The position numbers and the translations under genes are program-made. This document shows positions 9,067 to 17,667 of a DNA stretch of 64,000 nt, in pieces. The notes beneath the pieces are model-generated. The model was not told the origin of the DNA and made no database searches. It saw only the letters and a program-made list of their open reading frames with translations. Position 1 is the first letter of the stretch. Each line of letters starts with the position of its first letter. The DNA is from UBA7672 sp041398245 (lineage in GTDB: Bacteria > Pseudomonadota > Alphaproteobacteria > Caulobacterales > Hyphomonadaceae): the NCBI GenBank assembly GCA_041398245.1, contig JAWKVC010000012.1, positions 60,062 through 124,061 of the forward strand, given 5' to 3'.

Positions 9067-9695
9067 TGGCCGCATCCGAAGCCGCTCAGAAGATCCGCAC
9101 CGCCATCGACACGCTCAAGTCCTCCGGCGTACGCGAACGCCCCCTCGTCGAAGTCCTCGGATTGTCGCACCAGATGGCGGACGCCATGCAGGCGTTCTTT
9201 GGTTCGCTCGACCGTTCGATCATCAGCGAGTTCCAGTATTTAGCTGACTACATCCAGAAGGCGCGCAACGAGATCGCGGGCCTGCGCCCGAACGATATCG
9301 GCAGCACGCGCATTCCCGGCGCTTCGCAGGAACTCGATGCAGTGGTGCGCGATACGGAACGCGCCACGGAAACGATCATGTCCGAAGGCGAGGCCCTTGT
9401 GGCCATGCAGCCAACGAATCTTGAGTCCTACAAGGCCGAGGTTGACGCCGCCATCCTGCGCATCTTCGAGGCCTGTTCCTTTCAGGATCTCACGGGGCAG
9501 CGCATCAAGAAGGTGATCACGACGCTTCGTCACATCGAAGATCGCGTCTCACGCTTTGCCGGAGCGCTTGGCGTTCAGGACGGCGCTGCAACCGAAACTG
9601 CCGAGGAAGCGCGCGATCGCGAGCTTCTGCTCAACGGGCCCGCCAAGGACGGCCCGTCGACATCACAGGACGATATCGACGCGCTGTTCGCCTGA
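9066..9695 (+). CDS. cheZ: CheZ-like chemotaxis phosphatase
   Basis: 209 residues, mostly helical. The central long-helix region contains FEACSFQDLTGQRIKKVITT, where the D-x-x-x-Q pair (DLTGQ) matches the CheZ active site that dephosphorylates CheY-P. The C-terminal tail ends SQDDIDALFA, an acidic-hydrophobic peptide resembling the CheY-P-binding tail of CheZ and the N-terminal peptide of FliM. It directly follows and overlaps cheY by one base. The product should shorten the CheY-P signal. The call rests on the motif, the tail and the gene partner; overall similarity to E. coli CheZ appears low. Confidence 0.88.
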   Translation: MAASEAAQKIRTAIDTLKSSGVRERPLVEVLGLSHQMADAMQAFFGSLDRSIISEFQYLADYIQKARNEIAGLRPNDIGSTRIPGASQELDAVVRDTERATETIMSEGEALVAMQPTNLESYKAEVDAAILRIFEACSFQDLTGQRIKKVITTLRHIEDRVSRFAGALGVQDGAATETAEEARDRELLLNGPAKDGPSTSQDDIDALFA

Positions 9696-9724
9696 GGCGC
9701 ACGTTCACAACTGATCCAATGAAG

Positions 9725-9760
9725 AAAGGCCCGCTGGTTCTCGCGGGCCTTTTGCTTTTT
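9725..9760 (+). terminator. Intrinsic terminator after cheY-cheZ
   Basis: Ten-base arms at 9725-9734 and 9743-9752 (AAAGGCCCGC and its complement) with an 8-base loop, then a T-rich tail through 9760. It lies between the convergent cheZ and HAD hydrolase genes and could work weakly in the other direction too. Confidence 0.85.
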
Positions 9761-9780
9761 GGCGTGGCGAGCAGCTGCGC

Positions 9781-10638
9781 TCACCACCGCAGTTCGGGCA
9801 TGGCGTAGCGCGCCGTGACGCCCTCTTCCGCCAGAACGCTTCGCGCCCAGCCCTCGAACGCCTCGCCGGCCAGCATGGCGTGCCCGTGAATGCCGCTGCC
9901 GATGAACAGGGCGTCCATGCCTTGCCGGTTTGCCCCAAGAATATCGGTTGCCGGTCCGTCACCGATGGCCAGCGCGCGGGATGGCGCCAACGTCAGGCCT
10001 CCGATTTCGGAGGCCCGCTCAAACGCCAGTGCATAGATTGGATTGTCCGGCTTGCCGGGGCGAATGACCTCCCCGCCCTCTTCCTCATAGATCCTTGCCA
10101 GCGACCCGGCTGACCAGATCAATTTGTCGCCGCGGCGGAACTGCACGTCCGGATTGGCGCAAATCATCGGCAGGCCGTGTGCGACCAGGCGCTTGAGCTC
10201 GGCACGATAAGGCTCGGGCGCGCCGTCCGGAAAATCCCGCAGGCTGGTGCAGCACACAACCCGCGCCCTGGCCGGATCGTCGGTCAACTCGATACCCAGC
10301 CCACTATAGACGTCGACATCGGCCCCAAGCCCGATGGGATAGACAGGCCCCGGCGCGATCCGCATGAGTTCATTGCGGGTGGCGTCGCCCGAGGCGATGC
10401 AATCGTCGAAGCAGTCCATCGGCACGCCCAACGGCGCAAACAGCCGTGTAACGCGCTCCTTCGGGACGGGTGCATTGGTAATCAGAACCACGGGCCCACG
10501 CGTCTCGCGGAACTTCCGCAAGGCAATGCAGGCGTCAGCAAACGCTTCGCGCCCGTTGTGGATCACGCCCCACACATCGCAGAGGATCGCGTCGTAGTCC
10601 CCCGCGACACGAGACAGACCGGAGATGAAGCTCGCCAT
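9781..10638 (-). CDS. HAD superfamily class IIA hydrolase (TIGR01459 type)
   Basis: 285 residues. Motif I is CDVWGVIHNG with the nucleophile at D21; the general acid position carries W rather than the usual D, which is normal for this alphaproteobacterial subgroup. Motif II lies in VVLITNAPVPKERV, and motif III/IV in GKPDNPIYALAF and AIGDGPATDILGANRQGMDALFI. The class IIA cap sits between motifs II and III. Related proteins act on sugar phosphates or nucleotides, but the substrate cannot be told from sequence. It ends just past the cheZ terminator and follows tipF on the same strand with a 6-base gap. Confidence 0.85.
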   Translation of the reverse strand: MASFISGLSRVAGDYDAILCDVWGVIHNGREAFADACIALRKFRETRGPVVLITNAPVPKERVTRLFAPLGVPMDCFDDCIASGDATRNELMRIAPGPVYPIGLGADVDVYSGLGIELTDDPARARVVCCTSLRDFPDGAPEPYRAELKRLVAHGLPMICANPDVQFRRGDKLIWSAGSLARIYEEEGGEVIRPGKPDNPIYALAFERASEIGGLTLAPSRALAIGDGPATDILGANRQGMDALFIGSGIHGHAMLAGEAFEGWARSVLAEEGVTARYAMPELRW

Positions 10639-10644
10639 GCTGTC

Positions 10645-11892
10645 CTAGATAGCGCTGGCGGAGACGCGGCGAATGAAATCCGGCGGCGGCGCCGTTTCGT
10701 TCTGCAGCGTTCCCTTGATTGGCCGCGGCTGACCAAACACATGCCCCTGGCCATACGGGATTTCGAACTCGAGCAGTTCGATCACCGACTTCTCCGCCTC
10801 GACCTTCTCGGCGATCAGGTCGATGCCATAGCGGATGAACAGGGCCGGCACGTCCTCCGGCGCAATGTCGCGCGTGATCGCCGAGATCGGCCGTTCGCCA
10901 CCCGGCGTCAGCTCTTCAAGCAATCGTTCGCCGTGGATCTTCAGGAAGCGCACGCCTGCCTGTTGCAGCTCCGGCAGGTCGAAGTTCAGGCCATCGCCCT
11001 TGTCCAGCGAGAAGCGGAAGCCGAGTTCCTTCAGCCGGTTCATGTTGCGCGCGGCAATGTCGGAGCGAGCACGGAAAGCCCGCACGCCGATCTCGAAAAT
11101 CATCGCATGCGCCATGTCGCGGTTCTCGCGCATGAAGTCGAGGAAAGTCGAGAAGAACTGTTCGTCCTCGAGCGACGCCATGGAGATGTTGCAGAAGACG
11201 CCGATGCGCTGGTCGCGCTCCGACAGGCGGCGCACGATCTGCACGCAGCGGAACAGCAGCAGGTTGTCGATAACGCCCAACAGGTTCGCGCGCTCGGCGG
11301 CTGCGAGAAACTCTGTCGGCATGATCACACGGCCATCGGCGCGGCGCAGACGTGTGAAGCCCTCGTAGAAACAGGTGCGGCGCTGCGGCAGATTCACGAT
11401 GGGCTGGAGGTGCAGGTCCACGCGGTTCTCGCGCAACGCATCCTTGACCGCGTCGAGGATCGAAGCGCCATCGGTCGGCGCGTCGATCGTGGCCGTCTGA
11501 CTGCGAACGCTCTGCAGGCGTGTCTCGAACCGCTTGGAGAGGTTCTGGATCATTCCTTCGAGGCCGCGCATCTCGTTGACGATCGACTCGCGACGCGCCG
11601 CCACTTCCGTGTCGAACGCCTGCTTCAGCTCGACAGACTTCTCCTCGGCCTGCGCGATGCGGCCATTGAGCTTCCGGATCTCCTGCTTGAGATCGAAGAT
11701 ATCCTTCTCGGTCACGGAATTGCTCGCGCGCGAAATCGCCATGTGCAGCTGAATCAGGGCCAGCGAGCATGTCGCCCCGATGATCGCCGCCGTGACGGCG
11801 TCGAACCCCTGGTAAAGGTGCAGCGCCACTGCGCCGACCGCCGACGCAGTAATGTAGACAAGCGCCAGCATGATGTGGGCGATAACAGGCAT
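10645..11892 (-). CDS. tipF: TipF-like membrane protein with degenerate EAL domain (c-di-GMP receptor for flagellar assembly)
   Basis: 415 residues. Two membrane helices at about 5-26 and 31-52, a coiled coil at about 60-130, then an EAL-fold domain from about 145. The EAL signature is replaced by EGF (residues 177-179, CFYEGFTRL), and the usual D-D-F-G-T-G segment reads SLDKGDGLNF, so phosphodiesterase activity is unlikely. This architecture matches Caulobacter TipF, a c-di-GMP-binding protein that directs polar flagellum assembly. It is adjacent to, and convergent with, cheY-cheZ through the HAD gene, which fits a motility role. c-di-GMP binding is inferred from the family, not read directly. 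Confidence 0.75.
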   Translation of the reverse strand: MPVIAHIMLALVYITASAVGAVALHLYQGFDAVTAAIIGATCSLALIQLHMAISRASNSVTEKDIFDLKQEIRKLNGRIAQAEEKSVELKQAFDTEVAARRESIVNEMRGLEGMIQNLSKRFETRLQSVRSQTATIDAPTDGASILDAVKDALRENRVDLHLQPIVNLPQRRTCFYEGFTRLRRADGRVIMPTEFLAAAERANLLGVIDNLLLFRCVQIVRRLSERDQRIGVFCNISMASLEDEQFFSTFLDFMRENRDMAHAMIFEIGVRAFRARSDIAARNMNRLKELGFRFSLDKGDGLNFDLPELQQAGVRFLKIHGERLLEELTPGGERPISAITRDIAPEDVPALFIRYGIDLIAEKVEAEKSVIELLEFEIPYGQGHVFGQPRPIKGTLQNETAPPPDFIRRVSASAI

Positions 11893-12339
11893 TGTAACCG
11901 GAGCAGCCCCTCAGGTTGTGGACGTGCGCGTCCACGCCCTTGGTTCTGTTGGCATCCGCGCCGAATGACAAGTGAAGAACGTAGCGGCGCTGCACCGCAT
12001 GGCTGTCGCGTCAGAACCAGGCTGAAGACGTTTTCGTCGCCCCTTTCAACTTGCTCTGCATTTAGGCGCGATTGGATCAGTTCCTGCCGTTAACCGCTCT
12101 GGATTGATGTTGTCTTTGGGTCACATCGATCCGCTCTCTCGACAGGCGTCAGCAATCCGCGGTGGACAAGGGCCGATTGCCTGCCTTTAGATTGCCATAA
12201 TCGAACGCGCCGGCCTCGGGGGGCCTCTCACGAGGCAAGATGGCCGGCGACGGGGGCGACCGGGGAGCGCGGGGGTTCTGGCAAGGGTCGGAACCCCCGC
12301 CTGTCGTTCAGGCCCCTGCTTTTCTGGAGTTTTCGAACG
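11893..12339. other. Intergenic region between tipF and the MBL-like gene
   Basis: 447 bases with no convincing protein-coding frame. The left part should hold the tipF promoter. The right part (about 12207-12326) is strongly structured, with three successive stem-loops, and is listed separately as a possible small RNA. Confidence 0.6.
12207..12326 (+). ncRNA. Candidate structured small RNA
   Basis: A CATAAT -10-like box lies at 12196-12201, placing a start near 12207. From there the sequence folds into an outer stem (CGCCGGCC at 12208-12215 with GGCCGGCG at 12242-12249) enclosing a smaller hairpin (GCCTC/GAGGC, 12223-12236). A second hairpin follows with 9-base arms 12270-12278 and 12291-12299. 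A third short hairpin GCCTG-TCGTT-CAGGC is followed by CCCTGCTTTT. The -35 box is poor. It does not match SRP, 6S, tmRNA or RNase P signatures that I know. It could instead be 3' structure of the minus-strand gene. Confidence 0.3.
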
Positions 12340-13265
12340 CTATTCCCGCATCTGCGGCTGATCCGCGGTTAGGTCGATCTGGGCGCCCGCAAGCCCGAGC
12401 CCGGCCTTGGCCTGGGGCTGCGCGGCAATCAGCTCCCGCCAGGCATCACGGGCCGGGATGGCCGAATCAGGAATCACCAAGGCCGCCGCCAGCCTGCCCT
12501 GCCCGGCCGCTTCGAGGACCTCGTCCACATCCACACACGCATCCGCGTTCGGAGCCAGAACCTCGGAACCGGCCGAGAGCACGCCAGCCGCTGTCATGGT
12601 TCCGCGCACCGCGGACAGGATCGTTTCGGCATCGACACGGCACCCGGCCAGAACCAACGACTTGCCGTCAAAGTCGACCCGATAGACGCGGCCCCTCACA
12701 TCCGGCGATCCAAACATCCGGATGGAGACGACCCCGGAATCGAAAACGACCCGCCCGGCAAGCCCCTGATCCTCGCCTTCCGACACGACGCTGAGCCGTA
12801 CGGCGTCGCCGGCCGAAACGAGCAGGTTCGCCCCATCCACAACTGGAACAATTCCGGAGGGCCCGTTCACGCGCAGCGGAGTTGTCCGCCCTGCGGCCCT
12901 CACTGCGCGCGCGATCCCCGGCAACCCGGCCACTGCCTGCAGGTCCAGTTCCGGCAGAAGAACGATGTCCATGTCGGTGCGCAGCAGACCCATCTCGCGA
13001 AGGCTGTCGCCTGCGCCCTCGCCCGCCCGAACAGGAAAGCCATGCCTCCGGCCTCGACCAGCGCACAGCGCCGTCCACCGCACACGGTCACCCTGAATGT
13101 CTCCGCCGAGACCGGAGCAGGCTTCTGCATTGCCGCATGCGCTTCCTGATCACGCCGCCATGCATCAACTGCAGCCCCTGGACGGTTGGACAGGAGCCAC
13201 CATCCGCCCGCGAGTGCGGCGATCGCCAGCAGACCGAACAGCAGGATATCGCGGCGCAAGCGCAT
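12340..13265 (-). CDS. Degenerate metallo-beta-lactamase-fold protein, membrane-anchored, frameshifted
   Basis: Two overlapping frames must be joined. The first (from 13265) gives a membrane anchor (LLFGLLAIAALAGGWWLL) and the strand CALVEAGGMAFLFG. The second (stop at 12340) continues with GAGDSLREMGLLRTDMDIVLL. A one-base loss in the G/C run at about 13012-13033 (probably one G) explains the break; repaired, the junction reads LFGRGEGAGDSL. The joined protein is about 308 residues and follows the MBL pattern, but the metal-binding HxHxDH segment is replaced by PELDLQAVAGLP. It therefore looks like a non-metal-binding relative. It starts 3 bases after the FAH-family gene stop on the same strand. 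Function unknown. Confidence 0.65.
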
Positions 13266-13268
13266 GGA

Positions 13269-14141
13269 TCAGCCGATCCGCGTCACGGCTTCTTCCTGGA
13301 TGATCGTCGCCTCGATAGCGCCAAGACGCTCGACCTCTACACGAACGGTATCGCCAACCTTCACGAATTTCGGCGGCGTGAACGCAGCGCCCACGCCAGC
13401 GGGCGTACCCGTGAAAATCAAATCCCCCGGCTCAAGCGCAAACGCCTTCGTCAGGTGTTCGATCTGCGCGGCGACATCGAAGATCATCTCACCCGTATTG
13501 CCGTTCTGACGCAGGTCTCCGTTCACCCAGCAGCGAAGACTCATGTTGTCGATGTCGCCGGCTTCGTCCGGCGTCGTGATCCAAGGGCCCACGGGCCCAT
13601 GCGTGTCGAAGCCCTTTCCCATAATCATGGTCGGCGTCGCGCGCTGCCAGTCGCGTACCGAGTAGTCGCAACCCGTGAGATAGCCACCGATGATTTCATG
13701 CGCCCGCTCCCGCGGAACATGGCGTCCACGCTTGCCGATCAGCACGACCAGCTCGACTTCGTAGTCGAGCGCGGTCGAGACGGCGGGCATCTGCACGGGA
13801 TCGAAGGGCCCGTTCAGAGACGTCACCTGCTTGTTGAACCACATCTGCGTGGTCGGCGGCTCACGTCCGGTTTCCTTTGCGTGATCGAGATAGTTGAGGC
13901 CAATCCCCAGGATTTTCCCCGGCCGGCCCACTGGAGCCCGCAGTTTGATATCCTTCAGCGGCAGCCGCGGCGCGCTCCTGACGGCTTTGTCCACAGCATC
14001 AAGCCCGGCTGTGCCTGCCGCCAGAATATCCACAGGGTTTGGCGAGAGGTGCGGCGCAACCGCCCTGATGTCCACGACCTCATCGCCAATGACGACCCCC
14101 GGCCTTGCGCCGGAAGTTGCCTCGAAAACACAGAGCCTCAT
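13269..14141 (-). CDS. Fumarylacetoacetate hydrolase family protein
   Basis: 290 residues: a short N-terminal region then the FAH domain. Diagnostic segments are KILGIGLNYLDHAKE, the metal-binding acidic cluster in ALDYEVELVVLIGK, the segment YLTGCDYSVRDWQ with the third acidic ligand, and the C-terminal LEPGDLIFTGTPAGVG. Family members are Mg2+-dependent C-C bond hydrolases or decarboxylases acting on beta-diketo or 2-hydroxy-dienoate compounds in aromatic breakdown. The substrate cannot be assigned here because the neighbours are not a catabolic cluster. It is the first gene of a minus-strand pair with the MBL-like gene and is divergent from the DUF262 gene, with a 90-base shared promoter region. 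Confidence 0.9.
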   Translation of the reverse strand: MRLCVFEATSGARPGVVIGDEVVDIRAVAPHLSPNPVDILAAGTAGLDAVDKAVRSAPRLPLKDIKLRAPVGRPGKILGIGLNYLDHAKETGREPPTTQMWFNKQVTSLNGPFDPVQMPAVSTALDYEVELVVLIGKRGRHVPRERAHEIIGGYLTGCDYSVRDWQRATPTMIMGKGFDTHGPVGPWITTPDEAGDIDNMSLRCWVNGDLRQNGNTGEMIFDVAAQIEHLTKAFALEPGDLIFTGTPAGVGAAFTPPKFVKVGDTVRVEVERLGAIEATIIQEEAVTRIG

Positions 14142-14230
14142 GAGTCACCCGTATCTGGCCACGCGGGGAGATTGGACCGCGCCGTCTTCTATGGATAGCT
14201 AGGTAGAGTTCAGTTCGGGAAGCGTGCGCC

Positions 14231-15892
14231 ATGTCAATCGCTGCAGAGGTTCAGCGGATTCGTGACGTCTTCAGCCCGGGCGCGGACATCCGGGTCCCAC
14301 CCTTCCAACGCGCCTATGCTTGGGAAGACGAGGAAACCGAAGTCCTGATCCGGGATCTGCTGGAAGCCTTCCGGTCCGGCACCGTCTATTTTCTTGGCGC
14401 CATCGTGGTCATCCGCCCCAGAAACAGGGGTCCGTCCGATGTCGTGGACGGCCAGCAGCGTCTGACCACGCTGACCATCATGATGGCCGTCCTCCGCGAT
14501 CTTGCCCAATCGCGCGATCAGGAAACCCAGCTCCACAACATGATCGGCCACGAGAGCATGAGCATGGTGTTCGGCGGCGGTCACCACTGGCGCATCACGC
14601 TGAACCGCGACGACACGCCGTTCTTCCGGCGCTTCGTGCAGGAGCGTGGCGGCACGAAGAACCAGGATGCGATGATGGAGGCTGCGCGGGCAGAAGGCTC
14701 GCCAAGCCAGGCGCGTCTCGCCGCTGCCGTGACACAGGTCCACGACTACATGACCGACATGTCAGATGACGAGCGGGCGCGCTTCGCGATCTGGCTGCTG
14801 GACGAAGTCTCCGTCGTTCGCGTGCGCGTTTCGGAATACTCTGTCGCCTACAAGGTCTTCCAGTCGCTCAACCATCGCGGCAAGCCCCTGTCCGACCACG
14901 ACATCCTGAAGTCCGCCCTGTTCGAACGCGCCGGCTTCACAACGCAGGAAGCGGGACAGCAGTCCGAGCGCTGGAACGCCTACACAAGCCAGCTCAGCGA
15001 CCGCGGCTTCGCTGACATGTGGAAACAGATCCGGGCGATCTACGATCGCGAAGGCGTCGGCGAGATGGTTTCGGCGCTGATTGCGGGAATCATCCCGCGG
15101 TCATCGATCGGCGAGTTTCTTAACAGCAAGCTGCCGCGCTTCGCCGACGCCTACGATATCGTCGTCAATGGCGCTGAGGGCGAGATGGCGCTCAGCGCGG
15201 AAACGCGGCGTCGCATCTGCTATCTCCGGTCGATCCATCATGAGAGCTGGCGCGCGCCGGCGATCATGTTTCTGGTCGAGCAACCGTACGACCCGGACAA
15301 CGCCGACCGCTTCTTCTGGGCGCTGGAGCGGCTTGCCTACACGCTCCAGTATTCGGTGCGGGATCGCGAATACCGCCACAAGCGCTATCGCCGCGTGCTC
15401 GACGCGATGGAAAAGAACGCCCTGTTCGACGCAGAGTCTCCACTTGATCTTACCGCGCGCGAGAAGTCGGATCTGATCGAGCGCCTGCGTGGCCGCTTCC
15501 CGAACTTCAAGCAGCGCCGCGCCCTGCTGATGCGCATCTCAGGCAGCGTCGATGGCGCGCCCGCGCTCGATCCCGCCACCGATTGCACCGTGGAGCACAT
15601 CCTGCCACGAACGCCCCAGAAGGGATCCGACTGGTTCGAGGAATGGTCGCGCGTGCGTGACCGCGACGAACTTACCGAATGCATCGGTAACTTCACCCTG
15701 CTGACTCACGCCGAAAACCAGGCGGCCGACCGCAAATCGTTCAGCGAAAAACTGGCGATCTACTTCCGCGATGGAAATGCATCCTACGCGCTCAGCAACG
15801 ATCTGCGCGGCCGCACCCGCTGGACGCCTGACGATGTCCGCACGCGGCGTGACGCCTTGATCCAGAACCTCGCCAAGGACTGGGATCTGTAG
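14231..15892 (+). CDS. GmrSD-like DUF262/DUF1524 protein (possible modification-dependent nuclease)
   Basis: 553 residues. The N-terminal DUF262 (ParB-like) domain shows VPPFQRAYAW at 22-31 and DVVDGQQRLTTL at 70-81, the nucleotide-binding/hydrolysis motif of GmrS. The C-terminal DUF1524 domain has the His-Me-finger nuclease motif CTVEHILPRT from residue 452, with IGNFTLL and AENQAADRKSF behind it. GmrSD enzymes cut glucosylated hydroxymethylcytosine phage DNA; single-gene homologues appear in defence islands, but family members also occur alone. No other restriction or defence gene is nearby and base composition matches its neighbours. The start ATG at 14231 follows the divergent promoter gap. 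Target DNA modification is unknown. Confidence 0.85.
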   Translation: MSIAAEVQRIRDVFSPGADIRVPPFQRAYAWEDEETEVLIRDLLEAFRSGTVYFLGAIVVIRPRNRGPSDVVDGQQRLTTLTIMMAVLRDLAQSRDQETQLHNMIGHESMSMVFGGGHHWRITLNRDDTPFFRRFVQERGGTKNQDAMMEAARAEGSPSQARLAAAVTQVHDYMTDMSDDERARFAIWLLDEVSVVRVRVSEYSVAYKVFQSLNHRGKPLSDHDILKSALFERAGFTTQEAGQQSERWNAYTSQLSDRGFADMWKQIRAIYDREGVGEMVSALIAGIIPRSSIGEFLNSKLPRFADAYDIVVNGAEGEMALSAETRRRICYLRSIHHESWRAPAIMFLVEQPYDPDNADRFFWALERLAYTLQYSVRDREYRHKRYRRVLDAMEKNALFDAESPLDLTAREKSDLIERLRGRFPNFKQRRALLMRISGSVDGAPALDPATDCTVEHILPRTPQKGSDWFEEWSRVRDRDELTECIGNFTLLTHAENQAADRKSFSEKLAIYFRDGNASYALSNDLRGRTRWTPDDVRTRRDALIQNLAKDWDL

Positions 15893-15993
15893 GACCCGTC
15901 ACTCTCCCGTGCGTTGACGTTCCGGCCGCGTCGATCAAATCTCTCGCCAGAACAAGAACAGGCCGAATCCGGCTAACTCGGGGAGAGACATCC

Positions 15994-17292
15994 ATGATCC
16001 GCGCATCCGCGAAACTGTTCGCTGCGACTGCCGCCGCCGCCCTGCTGGCAGGCTGCACAATGGTCACCGACATGATGGGGTCAACGGTCACGCCGCATTC
16101 CGAAACCGCTCACGCGCTCGGCATGCCAACAACCAGTCCGGAATCGCAGGGTTTCTCGACGGCGGGACTCGACGCGCTCACGGCCGAGTTCCGTGGACTG
16201 GTCGACCAGAAGAAACTGGCGGGCGTGACGACGCTGGTGGCGCGTCATGGCAAGGTCGTTCACTTCGACACCTATGGCGCGGCCAACGCCGCAACTGGTG
16301 ACGCACTCGCCCCGGACTCGATCTTCCGCATCGCTTCGATGACCAAGCCGATCACAGGCGCGGCCATGATGCAGCTATGGGAACAGGGCAAGTGGAAGCT
16401 GTCGGATCCGGTCTCGAAGTTCATTCCGGAGTTCAAGGGCCTCAAGGTGAAGGGCCCGAACAATACGCTGGTTGAACAACGCACCGAGATGACGATGGCG
16501 CAGCTGATGAGCCACTCGGCCGGATTCGGCGTCAGCGCCGTCTACAATGACGCCGGCCTCGGCGCCACTGACTTGCAGGGCATGATCGACAAGCTGGCGA
16601 AGCTGCCGCTGGAAACACAGCCCGGCACGGCATGGGACTACGGGCCCAGCGTCAACATCCAGGGCTACATTGTCGAAAAGCTCTCGGGCCAGTCGCTCGA
16701 TGTCTATTTCGACGAACACATCTTCAAGCCGCTCGGCATGGTCGACACCGGATTCTGGGTGCCGGAATCGAAAGCCAACCGCGTCGTTGCAATCCATTCC
16801 TACAAGGACGGCGTCATCCAGGGGCCGGAGCAGAACCGCGTCACGACGAGCAAGCCCAGCTTCCTCGCCGGTTCAGGCGGCCTCATGTCCACCGCAGAAG
16901 ACTACTGGCGCTTCTCGCAGGCGATGCTGAATGGCGGGGAACTGAACGGCGCGCGCATTCTCAAGCCGGAGACGGTGAGCCTGATGCACGTGAACGTGCT
17001 GCAGCCCGGCGTGAAGGTCGATCTCTATGGTCCCAGCCAGGAAGGCATTGGCTTCGGCATGGACTTCGCCATCGTGATGGACCCGCAAGCGGCCGGCACG
17101 CCGCAAGGCCAGGATACATTCTACTGGGGCGGCGCATTCGGAACCTGGTTCTGGATCGATCCCACCAACGATCTCGTCTTCGTCGGCATGATCCAGAATG
17201 TGAATGGCTCAACGCCCACAGGCGGCACGCCGCCGACCCGCGTCATCTCTCCCCGGCTCACCTACGCCGCGCTGGTTGATCCGGCCAAGTAA
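15994..17292 (+). CDS. Beta-lactamase-family serine hydrolase, lipoprotein (EstB-like)
   Basis: 432 residues. The signal has a clear lipobox LLAGC with the acceptor Cys at residue 21. The catalytic SxxK motif is SMTK at 115-118 (FRIASMTKPITG). A YGPSVN segment follows for the Tyr-x-Asn motif, and LAGSGGLMSTAEDYWRF and GGAFGTWFWIDP match class C beta-lactamase/esterase relatives. The true substrate may be an ester or a peptide rather than a beta-lactam. GGGGAG precedes the ATG at good spacing. It is followed after 5 bases by a small membrane protein gene. Confidence 0.88.
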   Translation: MIRASAKLFAATAAAALLAGCTMVTDMMGSTVTPHSETAHALGMPTTSPESQGFSTAGLDALTAEFRGLVDQKKLAGVTTLVARHGKVVHFDTYGAANAATGDALAPDSIFRIASMTKPITGAAMMQLWEQGKWKLSDPVSKFIPEFKGLKVKGPNNTLVEQRTEMTMAQLMSHSAGFGVSAVYNDAGLGATDLQGMIDKLAKLPLETQPGTAWDYGPSVNIQGYIVEKLSGQSLDVYFDEHIFKPLGMVDTGFWVPESKANRVVAIHSYKDGVIQGPEQNRVTTSKPSFLAGSGGLMSTAEDYWRFSQAMLNGGELNGARILKPETVSLMHVNVLQPGVKVDLYGPSQEGIGFGMDFAIVMDPQAAGTPQGQDTFYWGGAFGTWFWIDPTNDLVFVGMIQNVNGSTPTGGTPPTRVISPRLTYAALVDPAK

Positions 17293-17297
17293 CAGAC

Positions 17298-17573
17298 ATG
17301 AGCGACGAGCAGACACCCGATCCCGAACTCGCAGCCCGCCTCGCCTGGATCAACAAGGCGCGGCGGCTGCACCGCAACAAGCGGCTGATCGGGCTTGCGG
17401 GTGTCGTGCTCGGCGCGTGTCTGGTGGTCTGGTGGAAGCTGGATGGAACCGCACCGGACTGGGGTCTCTGGACGGGCATCGGCGTGCTTGTGATCAGCTG
17501 GGCGATCTTCATCTACGTCATCCTCGCGCGCTGGCAGTGGGTGAAGAAGAACCCGTATCGGCCACCGGCCTAG
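17298..17573 (+). CDS. Small two-helix membrane protein
   Basis: 91 residues. A charged N-terminus (SDEQTPDPELAARLAWINKARRLHR) precedes two predicted membrane segments, about 33-51 (IGLAGVVLGACLVVWW) and 59-80 (TGIGVLVISWAIFIYVILA). The tail WVKKNPYRPP is basic. I do not recognise a named family. The 5-base gap after the serine hydrolase suggests co-transcription. Coding is supported by the position, by the membrane-protein character and by G/C-rich third positions. Confidence 0.7.
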   Translation: MSDEQTPDPELAARLAWINKARRLHRNKRLIGLAGVVLGACLVVWWKLDGTAPDWGLWTGIGVLVISWAIFIYVILARWQWVKKNPYRPPA

Positions 17574-17667
17574 CCGACGCCTTCCCTTCCGCAAATCCGG
17601 CGCTATGAACGCAAGACCATTGCGTCAGAAACCGGGGGCGCGCGCCCCGCTGGAAGGAAACACCCCC

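Noticed and set aside
10177..12093. 638-residue plus-strand open frame
   Set aside because: Antisense to the HAD hydrolase and tipF, both of which show family motifs.
12207..12326. SRP (4.5S) or 6S RNA
   Set aside because: The SRP loop sequence and the 6S bubble architecture are absent.
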